DNA of 64,000 bases from IMG/VR virus record IMGVR_UViG_3300009068_000001, positions 1 through 64,000 of that record; one strand, written 5' to 3'. This DNA is from a virus. Positions 29,322-38,309 of this stretch are shown piece by piece (position 1 is the first letter of the stretch; each line of letters begins with the position of its first letter). Made by a program: the position numbers and the translations under genes. The notes beneath the pieces were generated by a model. The model was not told the DNA's origin, made no database searches, and saw nothing but the letters and a program-made list of their open reading frames with translations.

Positions 29322-30369
29322 TTGCTTCGATCATAAGAGCTGGGCCTGCCTTTAATGTGTCCATTACAGCGTGGCTGATCTCATCTCTTAACTCTACTTC
29401 TTCTCGAAGAGAATCAATCAATGCTTGAGCACCTTGCCACTTACGTTCACCGTAGTACATCCAACCACCACGACGGTCTACAATACCATTAAGAATAGAT
29501 AATGCCACAATCTCTTTGCCGGTGTCAAATCCACCTGCATCAATTGCCCCACCATCTGCAAAGTAAAAATCTAGATATGCCGTTTGCTGCGGTGGGAAGG
29601 TCTTGTTCTTAATGGTTCTAACGCGGATAGTCTGTCCAACGCGGCGCTTATCTTGTCCAGTGCCAACTTCAAGCCAGTCATCACGTTTAACTTCTGCTCT
29701 AATACTATAGGCATAGTCTTTTCCAAGACCACCTGGGGTGGTACGTGGGTCTCCATGCATAACTCCAATTTTCATTCTATATTGATTAATCATAATTCCT
29801 AGTACTGGGCGCTCTGCCTCTACCATATCACGCTTTGTAGCTGATGCTACTTTTCTGAAGAATTTGTTCGTGATGAGGGCCCCACGTCCCACAGTGAATT
29901 CTTCCATGTGCTTTTCGTCTTCCGCTGAAGGAACGAGAGCGGGGAGAGAATCAACAACAACCATGTCAACAGCCTTACTTTCCATGAATTGGATAACGGC
30001 ATCGAATGCATCCTCCATACTATTAGTTTCTACAAGAATAACACGCTGGGTATCTACCCCACAAAGCTCAGCATACTTTGCGTCAAACGCTTCTGCAGCA
30101 ATCCATACTGCAGTAAAGTCAGGGTTTAGTTTTTGATTAGCACCGATAGTCTTAAGAGCTAACGCTGTCTTACCATGTGAAGCCTCACCAACTAATTCTA
30201 CCCAATGGTTCATAGGCCAGCCACCACCAAGTACAACATCAAGTGTTAGAGACCCGGTAGTAATACGCTCTGCTAATCGAACCTTATCTGCAGTTACAAC
30301 TGTACCTGCACCAAGCTTCTTATTAATGTTTGCTACAACCTTAAGTGCTTCTGAATTGATAACCGCCAT
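29308..30369 (-). CDS. recA: RecA/UvsX-like recombinase
   Basis: 353 aa ATP-dependent strand-exchange protein. GEASHGKT (61-68) is the Walker A loop, AVDMVVVDSLPALVP (132-146) the Walker B region, and a run PVLGIMINQYRMKIG then DPRTTPGG around residue 200-220 corresponds to the L1/L2-side core (RecA: INQxRxKIG, GG). The start of the protein is close in length to bacterial RecA. It forms the core of a recombination cluster with the resolvase and the Cas4-like nuclease. Confidence 0.9.
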   Translation of the reverse strand: MAVINSEALKVVANINKKLGAGTVVTADKVRLAERITTGSLTLDVVLGGGWPMNHWVELVGEASHGKTALALKTIGANQKLNPDFTAVWIAAEAFDAKYAELCGVDTQRVILVETNSMEDAFDAVIQFMESKAVDMVVVDSLPALVPSAEDEKHMEEFTVGRGALITNKFFRKVASATKRDMVEAERPVLGIMINQYRMKIGVMHGDPRTTPGGLGKDYAYSIRAEVKRDDWLEVGTGQDKRRVGQTIRVRTIKNKTFPPQQTAYLDFYFADGGAIDAGGFDTGKEIVALSILNGIVDRRGGWMYYGERKWQGAQALIDSLREEVELRDEISHAVMDTLKAGPALMIEAIDEE

Positions 30370-30758
30370 TATTCTAGTCTCCCTACGATTGTTGTTGGAT
30401 TAAACCCGCCACTTTGTCCTACTTGTTTTGATGCTACTACAGGACCACTACCGGTACCAGTTCCAGATAATCCAGAACCTTGTTGAACAATAGGATACCC
30501 ACAGTCGTAGCAACGCATGCGTCCACCACCGGGTGAAGACATATAATTTCCTGAATAACATGCTGGACAACGATCAGCACTTCTTGCACTCTGTGCCTTA
30601 GTAACTAACTGATCTTGATTAGGGTCATAGTTTACTTGTACGTTAGGAGCACCAGGAGTTGCTCTATACACATTACCAGCTGGGGGAGCTGTAGCCGGAG
30701 TAGGCGTACTGTTTGGAGCACCACCTAATTTATTTGCCCACCAATTACTACTCATCAT
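30369..30758 (-). CDS. Gly/Pro-rich zinc-ribbon protein, 129 aa
   Basis: Disordered N-terminal half (PNSTPTPATAPPAGN), then a CPACYSGNYMSSPGGGRMRC type segment with a second pair CYDC, giving a zinc ribbon of CxxC...CxxC, and a Gly/Ser/Thr tail. Coupled to recA by a 1-nt stop/start overlap. Possibly binds DNA or recombinase; unknown. Confidence 0.55.
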   Translation of the reverse strand: MMSSNWWANKLGGAPNSTPTPATAPPAGNVYRATPGAPNVQVNYDPNQDQLVTKAQSARSADRCPACYSGNYMSSPGGGRMRCYDCGYPIVQQGSGLSGTGTGSGPVVASKQVGQSGGFNPTTIVGRLE

Positions 30759-31182
30759 CCACCGCCAATGACTTTATCAGTCCTAGATTTAATAACGTTG
30801 ACACACAAGATACTGAAGAAGACAACGCGACAAGCCTAAACAGCCTGGTTAATTGCTCTACATCTTCTACGCCAAGTTTTCCTAACTCGTTGTAATCTTC
30901 TTCCTCGTCCTCAATCATATAAGCTGAAGCAGCAATCTTGGCTGTAATATCAGCATGTGAGTCTATAAAAGGAAGCAATGTTGAAAATCTTTCTAAACGT
31001 TTTTGACTTTCACGCTCTTCCATTTCTGCCACGTCATCAGAAATAGGAGGTAAGCCCATAGCGTATGCAATCTTTTCTGCAGGCATGAGCATAGTGTCAT
31101 AGATAACTTGTCGTATTAAAACAGGCAGGGTAGGATGATCAATCTTTATACGTTTTGCCTTAGGCTTCTTATTCCAAAACAT
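30748..31182 (-). CDS. hypothetical helical protein, 144 aa
   Basis: Begins MFWNKKPKAKRIKIDHPTLP and is otherwise helical with an acidic middle (EDEEEDYNELGKLG). It overlaps the polymerase stop and the zinc-ribbon start. No known domain; perhaps a polymerase or recombinase accessory by location. Confidence 0.5.
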   Translation of the reverse strand: MFWNKKPKAKRIKIDHPTLPVLIRQVIYDTMLMPAEKIAYAMGLPPISDDVAEMEERESQKRLERFSTLLPFIDSHADITAKIAASAYMIEDEEEDYNELGKLGVEDVEQLTRLFRLVALSSSVSCVSTLLNLGLIKSLAVDDE

Positions 31183-33158
31183 TATTTAGCTTCTCCCCAA
31201 CGTTGCACGGTTTTTACATCTGCGATCATTGGGATATTAAGAGCCTTAATACCTTCCATAGCTTCACGAATAGCTGCTGCTGTTTCTTCAGCTAAATGAT
31301 CTGGAGTAACAGTTACCAATTCATCGTGAATAGTCAAGATTAAACTTGACTCGGCCGGGATCAACTTATGTGCTCTAATCATAGCAAGCTTTATGAGATC
31401 TGCCGAAGACCCCTGGATCACGGTGTTAAAAGCCTGACGTTCTGCTCTAGAACGTTGCCACATAACGTTTGATCGTAGGTCAGGAATATACCTGCGACGG
31501 TTTAAATAGGTCAATGCATAAGGCACTGGGCCACGTTTACGGCTGTCAGCAATGACTTGCTTCTTGTACTTAGCTACAGAGGGGAACTTGGCCATAAAAG
31601 CATCAAGTAAGTTTCTAGCCTCATTGACAGACACTCCAATAGACTCAGCAATTTTGTCTGGGCCTACACCGTACATCATTGCTAACACTAGAGTCTTAGC
31701 TGCATCACGAGACACACCTACGGTATTACCGATAGTTGTATAGATATCTACGCCTTCAAGATAAGAAGTGCACATAATTCTATCACCACTAAAGGATGCT
31801 AAAACACGTGGCTCAATCTGTGAGTAGTCGGCTACAACAAGTTTGCTACCCTCGGGGGCAACAAAGAGATTGCGAATAGCCTTACCATTAAATGTACGAG
31901 GGTTAGGTACATTCTGCAAGTTAGGGTTACGACTAGAGAAACGCCCAGTCTCTGCACCGTACTGAATAAAGTCTGTGTGGATCCTGCCATTGAGTAGCAA
32001 ACTTTTCTTTGCAACAATCTTAGACTTACCCAAGAGTGTACGAGTTATATCTCCACCCATGTAAGGTATAACATAGGTTGTTAGTAACTTGTTAAGGTCA
32101 GAGTAGTTTAACATCTCGTCTACCAAAGCATCCTTACCAGCAAACATCTTTAGCGCAGGTTCTGCTACAGAGAAGTCAGAAACTGTAGGGTCAGACCCAG
32201 CCTCAATACGTTTCTCACCGGCAGGCGTTAACACCTTAGGTTTAAGGCCACGACCACCTTCTGTCTTCTTAGAAAATAAAAGTTTTTGCTTTTCAGGAAC
32301 ACTATTAATATTAAATGCTTTTCCAGCAAACTTATAGATGTTAGCCTTGGTGGTTTCTAGTTGAAGCTCTAAGCTTTCTTTAAGCTTTTCTAACTCGTTG
32401 ACATCAATATCCGCACCACGAAGTTCCATAGTACAGATCACTTCAAGTACATCCATCTCTAGGGTAAACAAGCCACGAAGATTGTCAGTGTCTAAGTTAC
32501 CAGAATACTTATTCCAAAGCTTCCAAGTCCACTCAGCATCAAGACCTGCGTACGTTGCAACCTCGTCAAAAGAATAAACCTCTACTTCTTTACCCACACC
32601 CTTGACCATGTGATAGCCAAACTCACGCTTCAAGCAATCATCAAGACCAAGATTAAGTCGATCCTGTGTATTAAGAATAAACGCAGCGTTGAGGGTACAT
32701 GCATACGGCTGCGCTGGAAGTGCACCAAGATACTTGGTGACACTTTGTAAATCAAACTTTAGGTTGTGCCCAATCTTAACCTTGTCACCAAAGAACAATG
32801 GCTTTAGGGCTTTGAATACTTCTCCTGGGGTTAGTTGTTCCGGAGCCTCAGTAAAAATCTTTGTAGCCTTACGCTCATCTTTGCTGTAATCAGACGCACG
32901 AATAGGTAAACCCTTAATAATTCTATCCTGTGCAGAGGGGAGCAATGGATATTCTGTACGAACATAGTCTCCGTTTGGATGGCCCATTGGAATAACATCC
33001 ACACGGCCTTCAGTGGCCAGTGCGATCCAAGTGATTATGTTCTGACGCGGATCACCCCGATGATCCCCTACAGTTTCCACGTCAAAGACAAAGGCGTCCT
33101 GTTCACTGTAATAGGAAACAAGATCCTTTAACTTATCTTCTGTGGTAATAATATTCAT
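31182..33158 (-). CDS. polA: family A DNA polymerase with 3'-5' exonuclease
   Basis: 658 aa replicative polymerase. Exonuclease motifs: FDVET (Asp26, Glu28), HNLKFDLQ (Asp136) and YAGLDAEW (Tyr203, Asp207). Polymerase motifs: A, VVADYSQIEPRVL with Asp444; B, RDAAKTLVLAMMYG (484-497); C, HDE (611-613). There is no 5'-3' exonuclease domain. In motif B the residue matching E. coli Phe762 is Leu492, a variant seen in environmental phage polymerases and reported to associate with slower or temperate replication. It belongs to a complete replication set in this operon. Confidence 0.95.
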   Translation of the reverse strand: MNIITTEDKLKDLVSYYSEQDAFVFDVETVGDHRGDPRQNIITWIALATEGRVDVIPMGHPNGDYVRTEYPLLPSAQDRIIKGLPIRASDYSKDERKATKIFTEAPEQLTPGEVFKALKPLFFGDKVKIGHNLKFDLQSVTKYLGALPAQPYACTLNAAFILNTQDRLNLGLDDCLKREFGYHMVKGVGKEVEVYSFDEVATYAGLDAEWTWKLWNKYSGNLDTDNLRGLFTLEMDVLEVICTMELRGADIDVNELEKLKESLELQLETTKANIYKFAGKAFNINSVPEKQKLLFSKKTEGGRGLKPKVLTPAGEKRIEAGSDPTVSDFSVAEPALKMFAGKDALVDEMLNYSDLNKLLTTYVIPYMGGDITRTLLGKSKIVAKKSLLLNGRIHTDFIQYGAETGRFSSRNPNLQNVPNPRTFNGKAIRNLFVAPEGSKLVVADYSQIEPRVLASFSGDRIMCTSYLEGVDIYTTIGNTVGVSRDAAKTLVLAMMYGVGPDKIAESIGVSVNEARNLLDAFMAKFPSVAKYKKQVIADSRKRGPVPYALTYLNRRRYIPDLRSNVMWQRSRAERQAFNTVIQGSSADLIKLAMIRAHKLIPAESSLILTIHDELVTVTPDHLAEETAAAIREAMEGIKALNIPMIADVKTVQRWGEAK

Positions 33159-33176
33159 TGCTCTCCTCTGATGGAA

Positions 33177-33213
33177 GAGGGGCCCGTGAGAAAGGAGTTA
33201 GACCGGGCCCCTC
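33177..33213 (-). terminator. GC-rich hairpin after the SSB gene
   Basis: Perfect 10-bp stem GAGGGGCCCG (33177-33186) with CGGGCCCCTC (33204-33213) and a 17-nt loop. It stands between the stop of the SSB gene (33230) and the start of the polymerase (33158), without a clear T-tract, so it may attenuate rather than stop transcription. Confidence 0.6.
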
Positions 33214-33229
33214 AAGTTAATGGGGTTGA

Positions 33230-33922
33230 CTAGTTGCTTGCTGCAATTTCACGAGCAATCTCTGCAAGTTCTGCCTTAGTGGACATGTGGAGAGAGTCTT
33301 GTCCAAGAGGTTTCATTGTTTTGATTAACTCAGCAGCTGCAATAGGATCAATTTCCCATTCATCAGCAAGGTCACGTTCCTTAACAGGAACGATAGAGTA
33401 AGAAGTCTTGGTGCCCTGACCAGACTTACTTACCGCCCAATATAGGTCGGGACGATTTAGTGGACCAGTCTTTGCATTAGAAGCAAGCTTCTCAAGTTGA
33501 CCACATAAACGAACCCCGACAATCATTAGTTGGAGTTGTGGGTCTTCATCTGAAAGGTTGAGAACAGTAAACGCAAACTTTTGGTCTGGCTTACTACCCA
33601 CTGCAATTAGTGGATCGTCTTCACCGATACTAATGAACGACTTTTTACCTGGACGATTAATCCAGTGCTGCATGAACACCATTGGTTCGTCCGAGATGAA
33701 TTTGATTAGTTGAACATCTTCGTCAAAACGGAAATCCGTTGCGAAGGTTTTTGTTGACTTGGCAACAGCTTTCTTGGCTGCACCCCAACCTGATTGAATA
33801 ACAGATGAGTGTGAAGGAACTTCGTTCTCATCTTCCTCAACGAACAGGTTTTCCTCAACTACTGGAGCTGAGTATGAATCTACGTTAGGTAGATCTTTTT
33901 GTATTTTTAATGAAGCGCTCAT
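33230..33922 (-). CDS. single-stranded-DNA-binding protein (gp32-like)
   Basis: 230 aa from the ATG at 33922, which has AGAGAGGAAGCC before it. The core (about residues 60-170) has ATDFRFDEDVQLIKFISDEP, MQHWINRPGKKSFISIGEDD and KFAFTVLNLSDEDPQLQLMI, the OB-type strand pattern of phage SSBs found beside polymerase genes. An acidic stretch EEDEN lies near the N-terminus rather than at the C-terminus. Assignment rests on motif pattern and location. Confidence 0.6.
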   Translation of the reverse strand: MSASLKIQKDLPNVDSYSAPVVEENLFVEEDENEVPSHSSVIQSGWGAAKKAVAKSTKTFATDFRFDEDVQLIKFISDEPMVFMQHWINRPGKKSFISIGEDDPLIAVGSKPDQKFAFTVLNLSDEDPQLQLMIVGVRLCGQLEKLASNAKTGPLNRPDLYWAVSKSGQGTKTSYSIVPVKERDLADEWEIDPIAAAELIKTMKPLGQDSLHMSTKAELAEIAREIAASN

Positions 33923-33980
33923 GGCTTCCTCTCTTTTACTTGGCTGATAGCTGAGACCCAAGGGTCTTTACGCTAGGTGG

Positions 33981-34448
33981 TTAGTTAGTTTCTTGATCGT
34001 GAATCGCTTTCCAAGACTCTGCCAATTCAATTGACATATCCGGGTAGCGATTCCAATCAATTCTCGGAGCCTCTAAGAGACCTCGAGAGTTGAAGATCTT
34101 AACAGTTGACTCAATCATTGCTTTGGAATACATCCGCCATCCTGGCTTCTTTACTCCGTCTACGATGATTGACTTTAAGCGATAGGGTGCACGTGGTATA
34201 TAACCTTTTCGTTCCCAAAGCCGTAGAGTAACTATCGGTCTTCCTAGTGCTTGGCACAATGACCCGGCACTATATAATTCTACCACGTTTCCGTTAGGTA
34301 GTTTTTTAACCTGAGGACTTGCGTCCCAGGAACCTGTTTCTTTTACTTTCTTTGGCTTAGCATTTGGATCTACAGGGCGACGCTTCTTCTTAGATCCTGG
34401 ATAGAAATCATCCAAGCCACTAAAGAACTTGTCTACCTTGTCTTCCAT
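33981..34448 (-). CDS. MerR-like helix-turn-helix protein
   Basis: 155 aa. Basic disordered start (GSKKKRRPVDPNAKPKKVK), then a MerR-type DNA-binding unit about 57-90: ELYSAGSLCQALGRPIVTLR with LWERKGYIPRAPYR as the recognition helix and turn. No effector domain follows. A phage regulator that binds DNA as a dimer is likely. The 14-bp palindrome AGACCCAAGGGTCT at 33954-33967, next to the SSB promoter side, might be an operator, which is speculative. Confidence 0.7.
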   Translation of the reverse strand: MEDKVDKFFSGLDDFYPGSKKKRRPVDPNAKPKKVKETGSWDASPQVKKLPNGNVVELYSAGSLCQALGRPIVTLRLWERKGYIPRAPYRLKSIIVDGVKKPGWRMYSKAMIESTVKIFNSRGLLEAPRIDWNRYPDMSIELAESWKAIHDQETN

Positions 34449-34450
34449 AA

Positions 34451-34885
34451 TTAAGCCTTGCTAGTAAGGAATGCGTACGATACTTTCTTTGGGAACATCT
34501 TATCCACTTCTTCTTCTGTGATAAGACCTTCGTATAGACATGCCATAACTTCATCTTCTTTGAGTACAGGCATCATAACAAAACAACGATCGAACAATCC
34601 TTTTTCTTTAAGGAGTTCTGTAGCAGTACTTTCATCTAAAGATTGAGATACCTTGCGTTGGCGTTGGAGAGATGTGAATCCGTCAACTTCGTGGGGAAGA
34701 CGGAGCCACAGGTTTCCCTTTTCGTCAGGCTCGCCTATGATATCAACTAACTCTGACAAGTCTGCTTTGATGGTATCTCGTTGCTTGCTCATGTCGTCAA
34801 TGCGACTACGTAAGGATATAAATTCTGAGACCTTCGGCATAAAACCAGGGTCTTGTGGATCTTGACGTTCAATAACAGTTGGCAT
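34451..34885 (-). CDS. hypothetical helical protein, 144 aa
   Basis: An N-terminal coiled segment (SLRSRIDDMSKQRDTIKADL) is followed by LPHEVDGFTSLQRQRKVSQS and a helical C-terminus ending in SYAFLTSKA. TAACAGGAGGAAAT gives a good start. I do not recognise the family. Location beside regulators and helicase suggests a DNA-metabolism accessory. Confidence 0.55.
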   Translation of the reverse strand: MPTVIERQDPQDPGFMPKVSEFISLRSRIDDMSKQRDTIKADLSELVDIIGEPDEKGNLWLRLPHEVDGFTSLQRQRKVSQSLDESTATELLKEKGLFDRCFVMMPVLKEDEVMACLYEGLITEEEVDKMFPKKVSYAFLTSKA

Positions 34886-34918
34886 ATTTCCTCCTGTTAT
34901 TATTCTATAGGCTAATCC

Positions 34919-35077
34919 TTAGGAATGCAAATCGCCAACATAGGCCTTGAGCGCCTCAATAATCACGTCTGTAACGGTGCGCTCTTCAATGGCAGCCTTA
35001 TCCTTCACAGCAGTCCAGAGGTCGTTAGACACACGGATAGTGCGAGTCGGGGTCTTAGGTGCGTTAGGCATAGTCAT
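34919..35077 (-). CDS. ribbon-helix-helix DNA-binding protein
   Basis: A 52-aa gene (an ATG six bases further in gives 50 aa) preceding the 144-aa gene. It reads MTMPNAPKTPTRTIRVSNDL and continues with helices DLWTAVKDKAAIEERTVTDV and IIEALKAYVGDL, the strand-helix-helix pattern of Arc/CopG/ParG-type repressors. The basic strand TPTRTIRV would insert in the DNA groove. A local transcription repressor or partition-like role is likely. Confidence 0.7.
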   Translation of the reverse strand: MTMPNAPKTPTRTIRVSNDLWTAVKDKAAIEERTVTDVIIEALKAYVGDLHS

Positions 35078-35080
35078 AGT

Positions 35081-36637
35081 TTAGACCGAAACCGCTTCTA
35101 GGAAAGCCCTAAGTGTTCCCGCAGTTAAGGTTACACCACCCTCTGTATTGATACCTTCACCATCAATAATTGCGTTAGCTACAGCCATCTTCTGTACCAA
35201 CATAGAGTGCTGACGTTCTTCAATTGATCCGTCCATAATAAAGTCTTGTATTACTATTGAGGGCCATGTGCTGGATGCTCTTCTGATTCGTCCATTACGT
35301 TGAAGTGCGAGTCCTGCGTTCCACGGAAGATCATAGTTAATAAGAAGATTAGCTTGAGGTAGATCAACACCATAGCCCCCAGCGTCAGAGCTGACAAGGA
35401 TGCGAACTTCGGGACTCGTCTGGAACTTGACTTTTGATTCTTCTTTTTCTTTAGCATTCATTGCTCCTGTATACGGGGATGACTTATAGTTAAGCGCATC
35501 TCTAATTAAAGTAACCATGTGAACATAGCTTGTAAAGATAACTACTTTGTTTCTTTCATCTTGTTCTAGAAAGTTATCAACGTATTCTTTGAGTGCGGAT
35601 AGCTTTGGTGTCTGCTTTAGTTTATCAAGCTTGCCCGCCTCTTGCAACTGTCCTGCGTAGCCTGACGTAGCCGATGACACACGCACCAGTTCGTGGTGGT
35701 CACAGAGCATACGAAGCGCTGTCAACTTAGACATTACCTTGCCCTTGAGTGCGTCCATTACATCGTTGGAGTGCTCCCCAGCGTAGTGGCTGAACAGATC
35801 AAAGGATGAGCCAAAGGATTCCATAGCATCATCTAAGTCTTTTAATAGTTCTCTTGCAATCTCTTTATACAGTAGGGCACCGGCACGATCAAACTCTACC
35901 AAAATCGGCTCCGCAAAAATTGTATCGGGCAGGTAGGGTGCAACGTCTGCATCTGTCTGTCTCTTGCGTACTGTTGAGGTTGCGAGGGTTTTGCTGAGGG
36001 TAATTAAATTACGGTAACGTTCTACGCCACCAAAGCGGTTGCGTACAATAAAGGTTTGATCAAATAAATCAAAACGACCTAGGATCTTTGAGTCTACAAA
36101 CTGCATAATACTGTAGAGCTCTTCCGGTTTACCGTTTTCAATAGGTGTTCCGGTTAATGCAAATTTAATTGGGCTTGCTAATTTTTTGACGTGCTTAGAT
36201 CTTTTGGATCTGAAACTTTTAATGGCGGTTGCTTCGTCGCAGACAATGAATCCCGTAGGGAGTTGTCGTATATACTCCCAGTCGTTAACAGCTTGCTCGT
36301 AGTTAATAATGACGTAATCAACGAGTGTATGCCCCCAGTCGAATGCCTCTGCATATTGTTCTGCTCGTTGTTTCGGCGTGCCATCAATGACCAAAGGTGT
36401 TGAAGATCCATCAGTAAACTTCCTAATCTGTTCTGCCCATTGATACTTCAATGATGATAAGCAGATAACTATACCAGGTTCTGTAATCTTTCCTTCATCT
36501 CTTAATTCTTCAATAGCAGCAATAGTTAAAACTGTTTTACCCAGTCCAAGGTCATAGGCAACAAGCATCTTCTTGCGGTCTACCATGGCCTCTACAGCCT
36601 CTACCTGGTAAGGCAGAAGTGTTCCGGTAAAACTCAT
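35081..36637 (-). CDS. SNF2-type SF2 helicase/ATPase
   Basis: 518 aa. Motif I YDLGLGKT (28-35), motif Ia ICLSSLKYQW, motif II DEAT (134-137), motif III ALTGTPIENG, and the second RecA-like lobe with VVIFTSYVHMV, DAGGYGVDLPQANLLINYDL and a final LQRNGRIRRASS (Arg finger). These are the signatures of the SNF2/Rad54-like branch. Such phage helicases drive replication, recombination or remodelling of bound proteins. Overlaps the HNH gene by 4 nt. Confidence 0.9.
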   Translation of the reverse strand: MSFTGTLLPYQVEAVEAMVDRKKMLVAYDLGLGKTVLTIAAIEELRDEGKITEPGIVICLSSLKYQWAEQIRKFTDGSSTPLVIDGTPKQRAEQYAEAFDWGHTLVDYVIINYEQAVNDWEYIRQLPTGFIVCDEATAIKSFRSKRSKHVKKLASPIKFALTGTPIENGKPEELYSIMQFVDSKILGRFDLFDQTFIVRNRFGGVERYRNLITLSKTLATSTVRKRQTDADVAPYLPDTIFAEPILVEFDRAGALLYKEIARELLKDLDDAMESFGSSFDLFSHYAGEHSNDVMDALKGKVMSKLTALRMLCDHHELVRVSSATSGYAGQLQEAGKLDKLKQTPKLSALKEYVDNFLEQDERNKVVIFTSYVHMVTLIRDALNYKSSPYTGAMNAKEKEESKVKFQTSPEVRILVSSDAGGYGVDLPQANLLINYDLPWNAGLALQRNGRIRRASSTWPSIVIQDFIMDGSIEERQHSMLVQKMAVANAIIDGEGINTEGGVTLTAGTLRAFLEAVSV

Positions 36638-37101
36638 GTAGATACCTCTTCAGTTAAAGTATTAGATAGTCTTTTTACAGAGTTGCAAACTTTACAGGTG
36701 ATAGAAATATCTTCGCCAGCATGGCGAGTACGTCGGCTACTTATGTGAGTTAAAGATTCAGCGCCAAATAAAGGGTGCCCATTTACACAGAATGTTGGGT
36801 CTAAGTTTAGTTTTCTTTTCTGAGTATTTTCTGCAATGGTTGCCTGTCTAAGGTGGTCAGGATTACAACAGTTCCTTACCATACAAAGATGGTCTACAAC
36901 TAGTCCGTCTACAATCTTTTCTTTTAATACGGACATAGTTAGGCGGTGTACTAAATAGAGCGTACCCTTAATATTAAATCGACCATATCCGTCATCAATT
37001 TTTCCAGTCCAAAGCCAACATGAATCAGTCTTATTGACTTTATCCCAAAAATGTTCTGGTAACTCTTCAATAGAGTTATAATCTAAAGATGGTTTAGCCA
37101 T
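36634..37101 (-). CDS. HNH endonuclease, probably homing
   Basis: 155 aa. Domain of the HNH_3 type: CWLWTGKIDDGYGRF (28-42), VHRL, then DHLCMVRNCCNPDHL (70-84) and EN at 91-92, with C-terminal zinc ligands CVNGHP and CKVC. It sits between the primase and the SNF2 helicase with 1-4 nt overlaps, so it did not visibly disrupt either gene. Free-standing HNH homing nucleases often occupy such gaps; spread by cleaving the same locus in relatives is inference. Confidence 0.85.
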   Translation of the reverse strand: MAKPSLDYNSIEELPEHFWDKVNKTDSCWLWTGKIDDGYGRFNIKGTLYLVHRLTMSVLKEKIVDGLVVDHLCMVRNCCNPDHLRQATIAENTQKRKLNLDPTFCVNGHPLFGAESLTHISSRRTRHAGEDISITCKVCNSVKRLSNTLTEEVST

Positions 37102-38069
37102 TATATAAAAGCCCTTTCTCCAAAGACAGAATGCTTTGCACCCTCTATACCAAGTATAACCTGCTCTTCAGGCATGTCGCCAATATCTTTATACTCGCCC
37201 CCGTACTTAAAGAAGAAACACTCCAAGCCTTCTTTCTTAGTACGAGCAAGCATATCTCTAGAAGCTTTCTCTCCTGCTGGATCAATCATAGGATTATCAA
37301 ATGCAATGATTAGTTTATCTGCACGGCGCATGAGATCTACTTGATCCTGGCTAATAGAGGCACCAAAGGTTGAGACACCGCCTTGAATTCCCAATGATGA
37401 TAGTTTTACTACGTCTAGTGGAGACTCAACTATGATCATAGTGCCACTGCTCCACACATCAAGACCGAATAAAGTTTTAGACTTCTGTACTCCAGTTGGG
37501 CGGTTGCGGAAGTATCGGTTGACTTGCCCCTTCTCTTGCCAGCCCATAAGTTTATTGTTTTGTGGGTTACGGATAGGTGTGATCCAACCCTGTTGCTTAG
37601 TATCCCATTTGACTGTGTGCTTTGCACAAGCCTCTGCTGTCAAACTTCTTGCATCTAATGCCCACTGTGGTGGCACGTCAAATACCGCAAGCCTAGCCTC
37701 ACTCATCTCAATCAAAGGTTGTACTGGGATGTAAGTGTTCTTAGCTTCTTCTAACTGCTTTGCTATGAGTTCAAAGTTAACCTCAATGTTCTGACGCAAC
37801 CAATCTTTGGCTGCTTCAAAATCAATACGACCCCACTGAGTTTCAAACTCGTTAATCTCTGCAACAAGAGTGAGCAGAGTGCCCCGGTATCCACACGAAA
37901 AGCAGTGGTGGACACCGGTCTCTACATTCATTGACCATGAGGGACGAGAGTCTGGACGACCAGTACGTTCTAAGTGCATAGGACATAGACCAAGCAACTC
38001 ATCGTTGCGCTGGTCTACTTCAATGCCAAGTCTTAGTAGTACAGACTCTACGTCGCCCTCACGGTACAT
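37101..38069 (-). CDS. DnaG-like primase (CHC2 zinc + TOPRIM)
   Basis: 322 aa from the ATG at 38069, which follows the upstream stop by one base and has AAGAGGAC before it. Zinc ligands Cys29, His32, Cys56, Cys59 (CPMH and CFSC) form the template-reading CHC2 domain. The TOPRIM catalytic part has IIVESPLDVVKL and IIAFDNPMIDPAGEKA, with the acidic metal ligands. It makes RNA primers for lagging-strand synthesis. The DnaB helicase gene is separate and upstream, with two small genes between them. A longer start at 38108 is less likely. Confidence 0.85.
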   Translation of the reverse strand: MYREGDVESVLLRLGIEVDQRNDELLGLCPMHLERTGRPDSRPSWSMNVETGVHHCFSCGYRGTLLTLVAEINEFETQWGRIDFEAAKDWLRQNIEVNFELIAKQLEEAKNTYIPVQPLIEMSEARLAVFDVPPQWALDARSLTAEACAKHTVKWDTKQQGWITPIRNPQNNKLMGWQEKGQVNRYFRNRPTGVQKSKTLFGLDVWSSGTMIIVESPLDVVKLSSLGIQGGVSTFGASISQDQVDLMRRADKLIIAFDNPMIDPAGEKASRDMLARTKKEGLECFFFKYGGEYKDIGDMPEEQVILGIEGAKHSVFGERAFI

Positions 38070-38070
38070 G

Positions 38071-38289
38071 TTAGTCCTCTTCTTCGTACTCTGCTTTTGG
38101 TCGGTCATCCATCATTACGTAATCTTCCGGCATATCTGGCAAAGTTGGTGCGGTAGCTTTAGTACCACACTCTGCACACTCCATGTCTAAGAAGTACATT
38201 GAGATTTCATAGTCCTGGAACATAGCCTTAACGTCCCAAAGTGTTGACCCGCAAGGACAAACGTGAGTTGGTTCTCCACGTACATCCAT
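38071..38289 (-). CDS. zinc-ribbon small protein, 72 aa
   Basis: CPCGSTLW and, about 28 residues later, CAECGTKA make a rubredoxin-like four-Cys site; the C-terminal half is acidic (MDDRPKAEYEEED). Coupled to the primase. Zinc-binding seems certain, function unknown. Confidence 0.6.
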   Translation of the reverse strand: MDVRGEPTHVCPCGSTLWDVKAMFQDYEISMYFLDMECAECGTKATAPTLPDMPEDYVMMDDRPKAEYEEED

Positions 38290-38309
38290 TGCATTTGTGT
38301 AATCAGGTT

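Noticed and set aside
33954-33967. AGACCCAAGGGTCT as a terminator hairpin
   Set aside because: The loop would have only two bases. It may be a 14-bp palindromic operator, but there is no second copy that I noticed.
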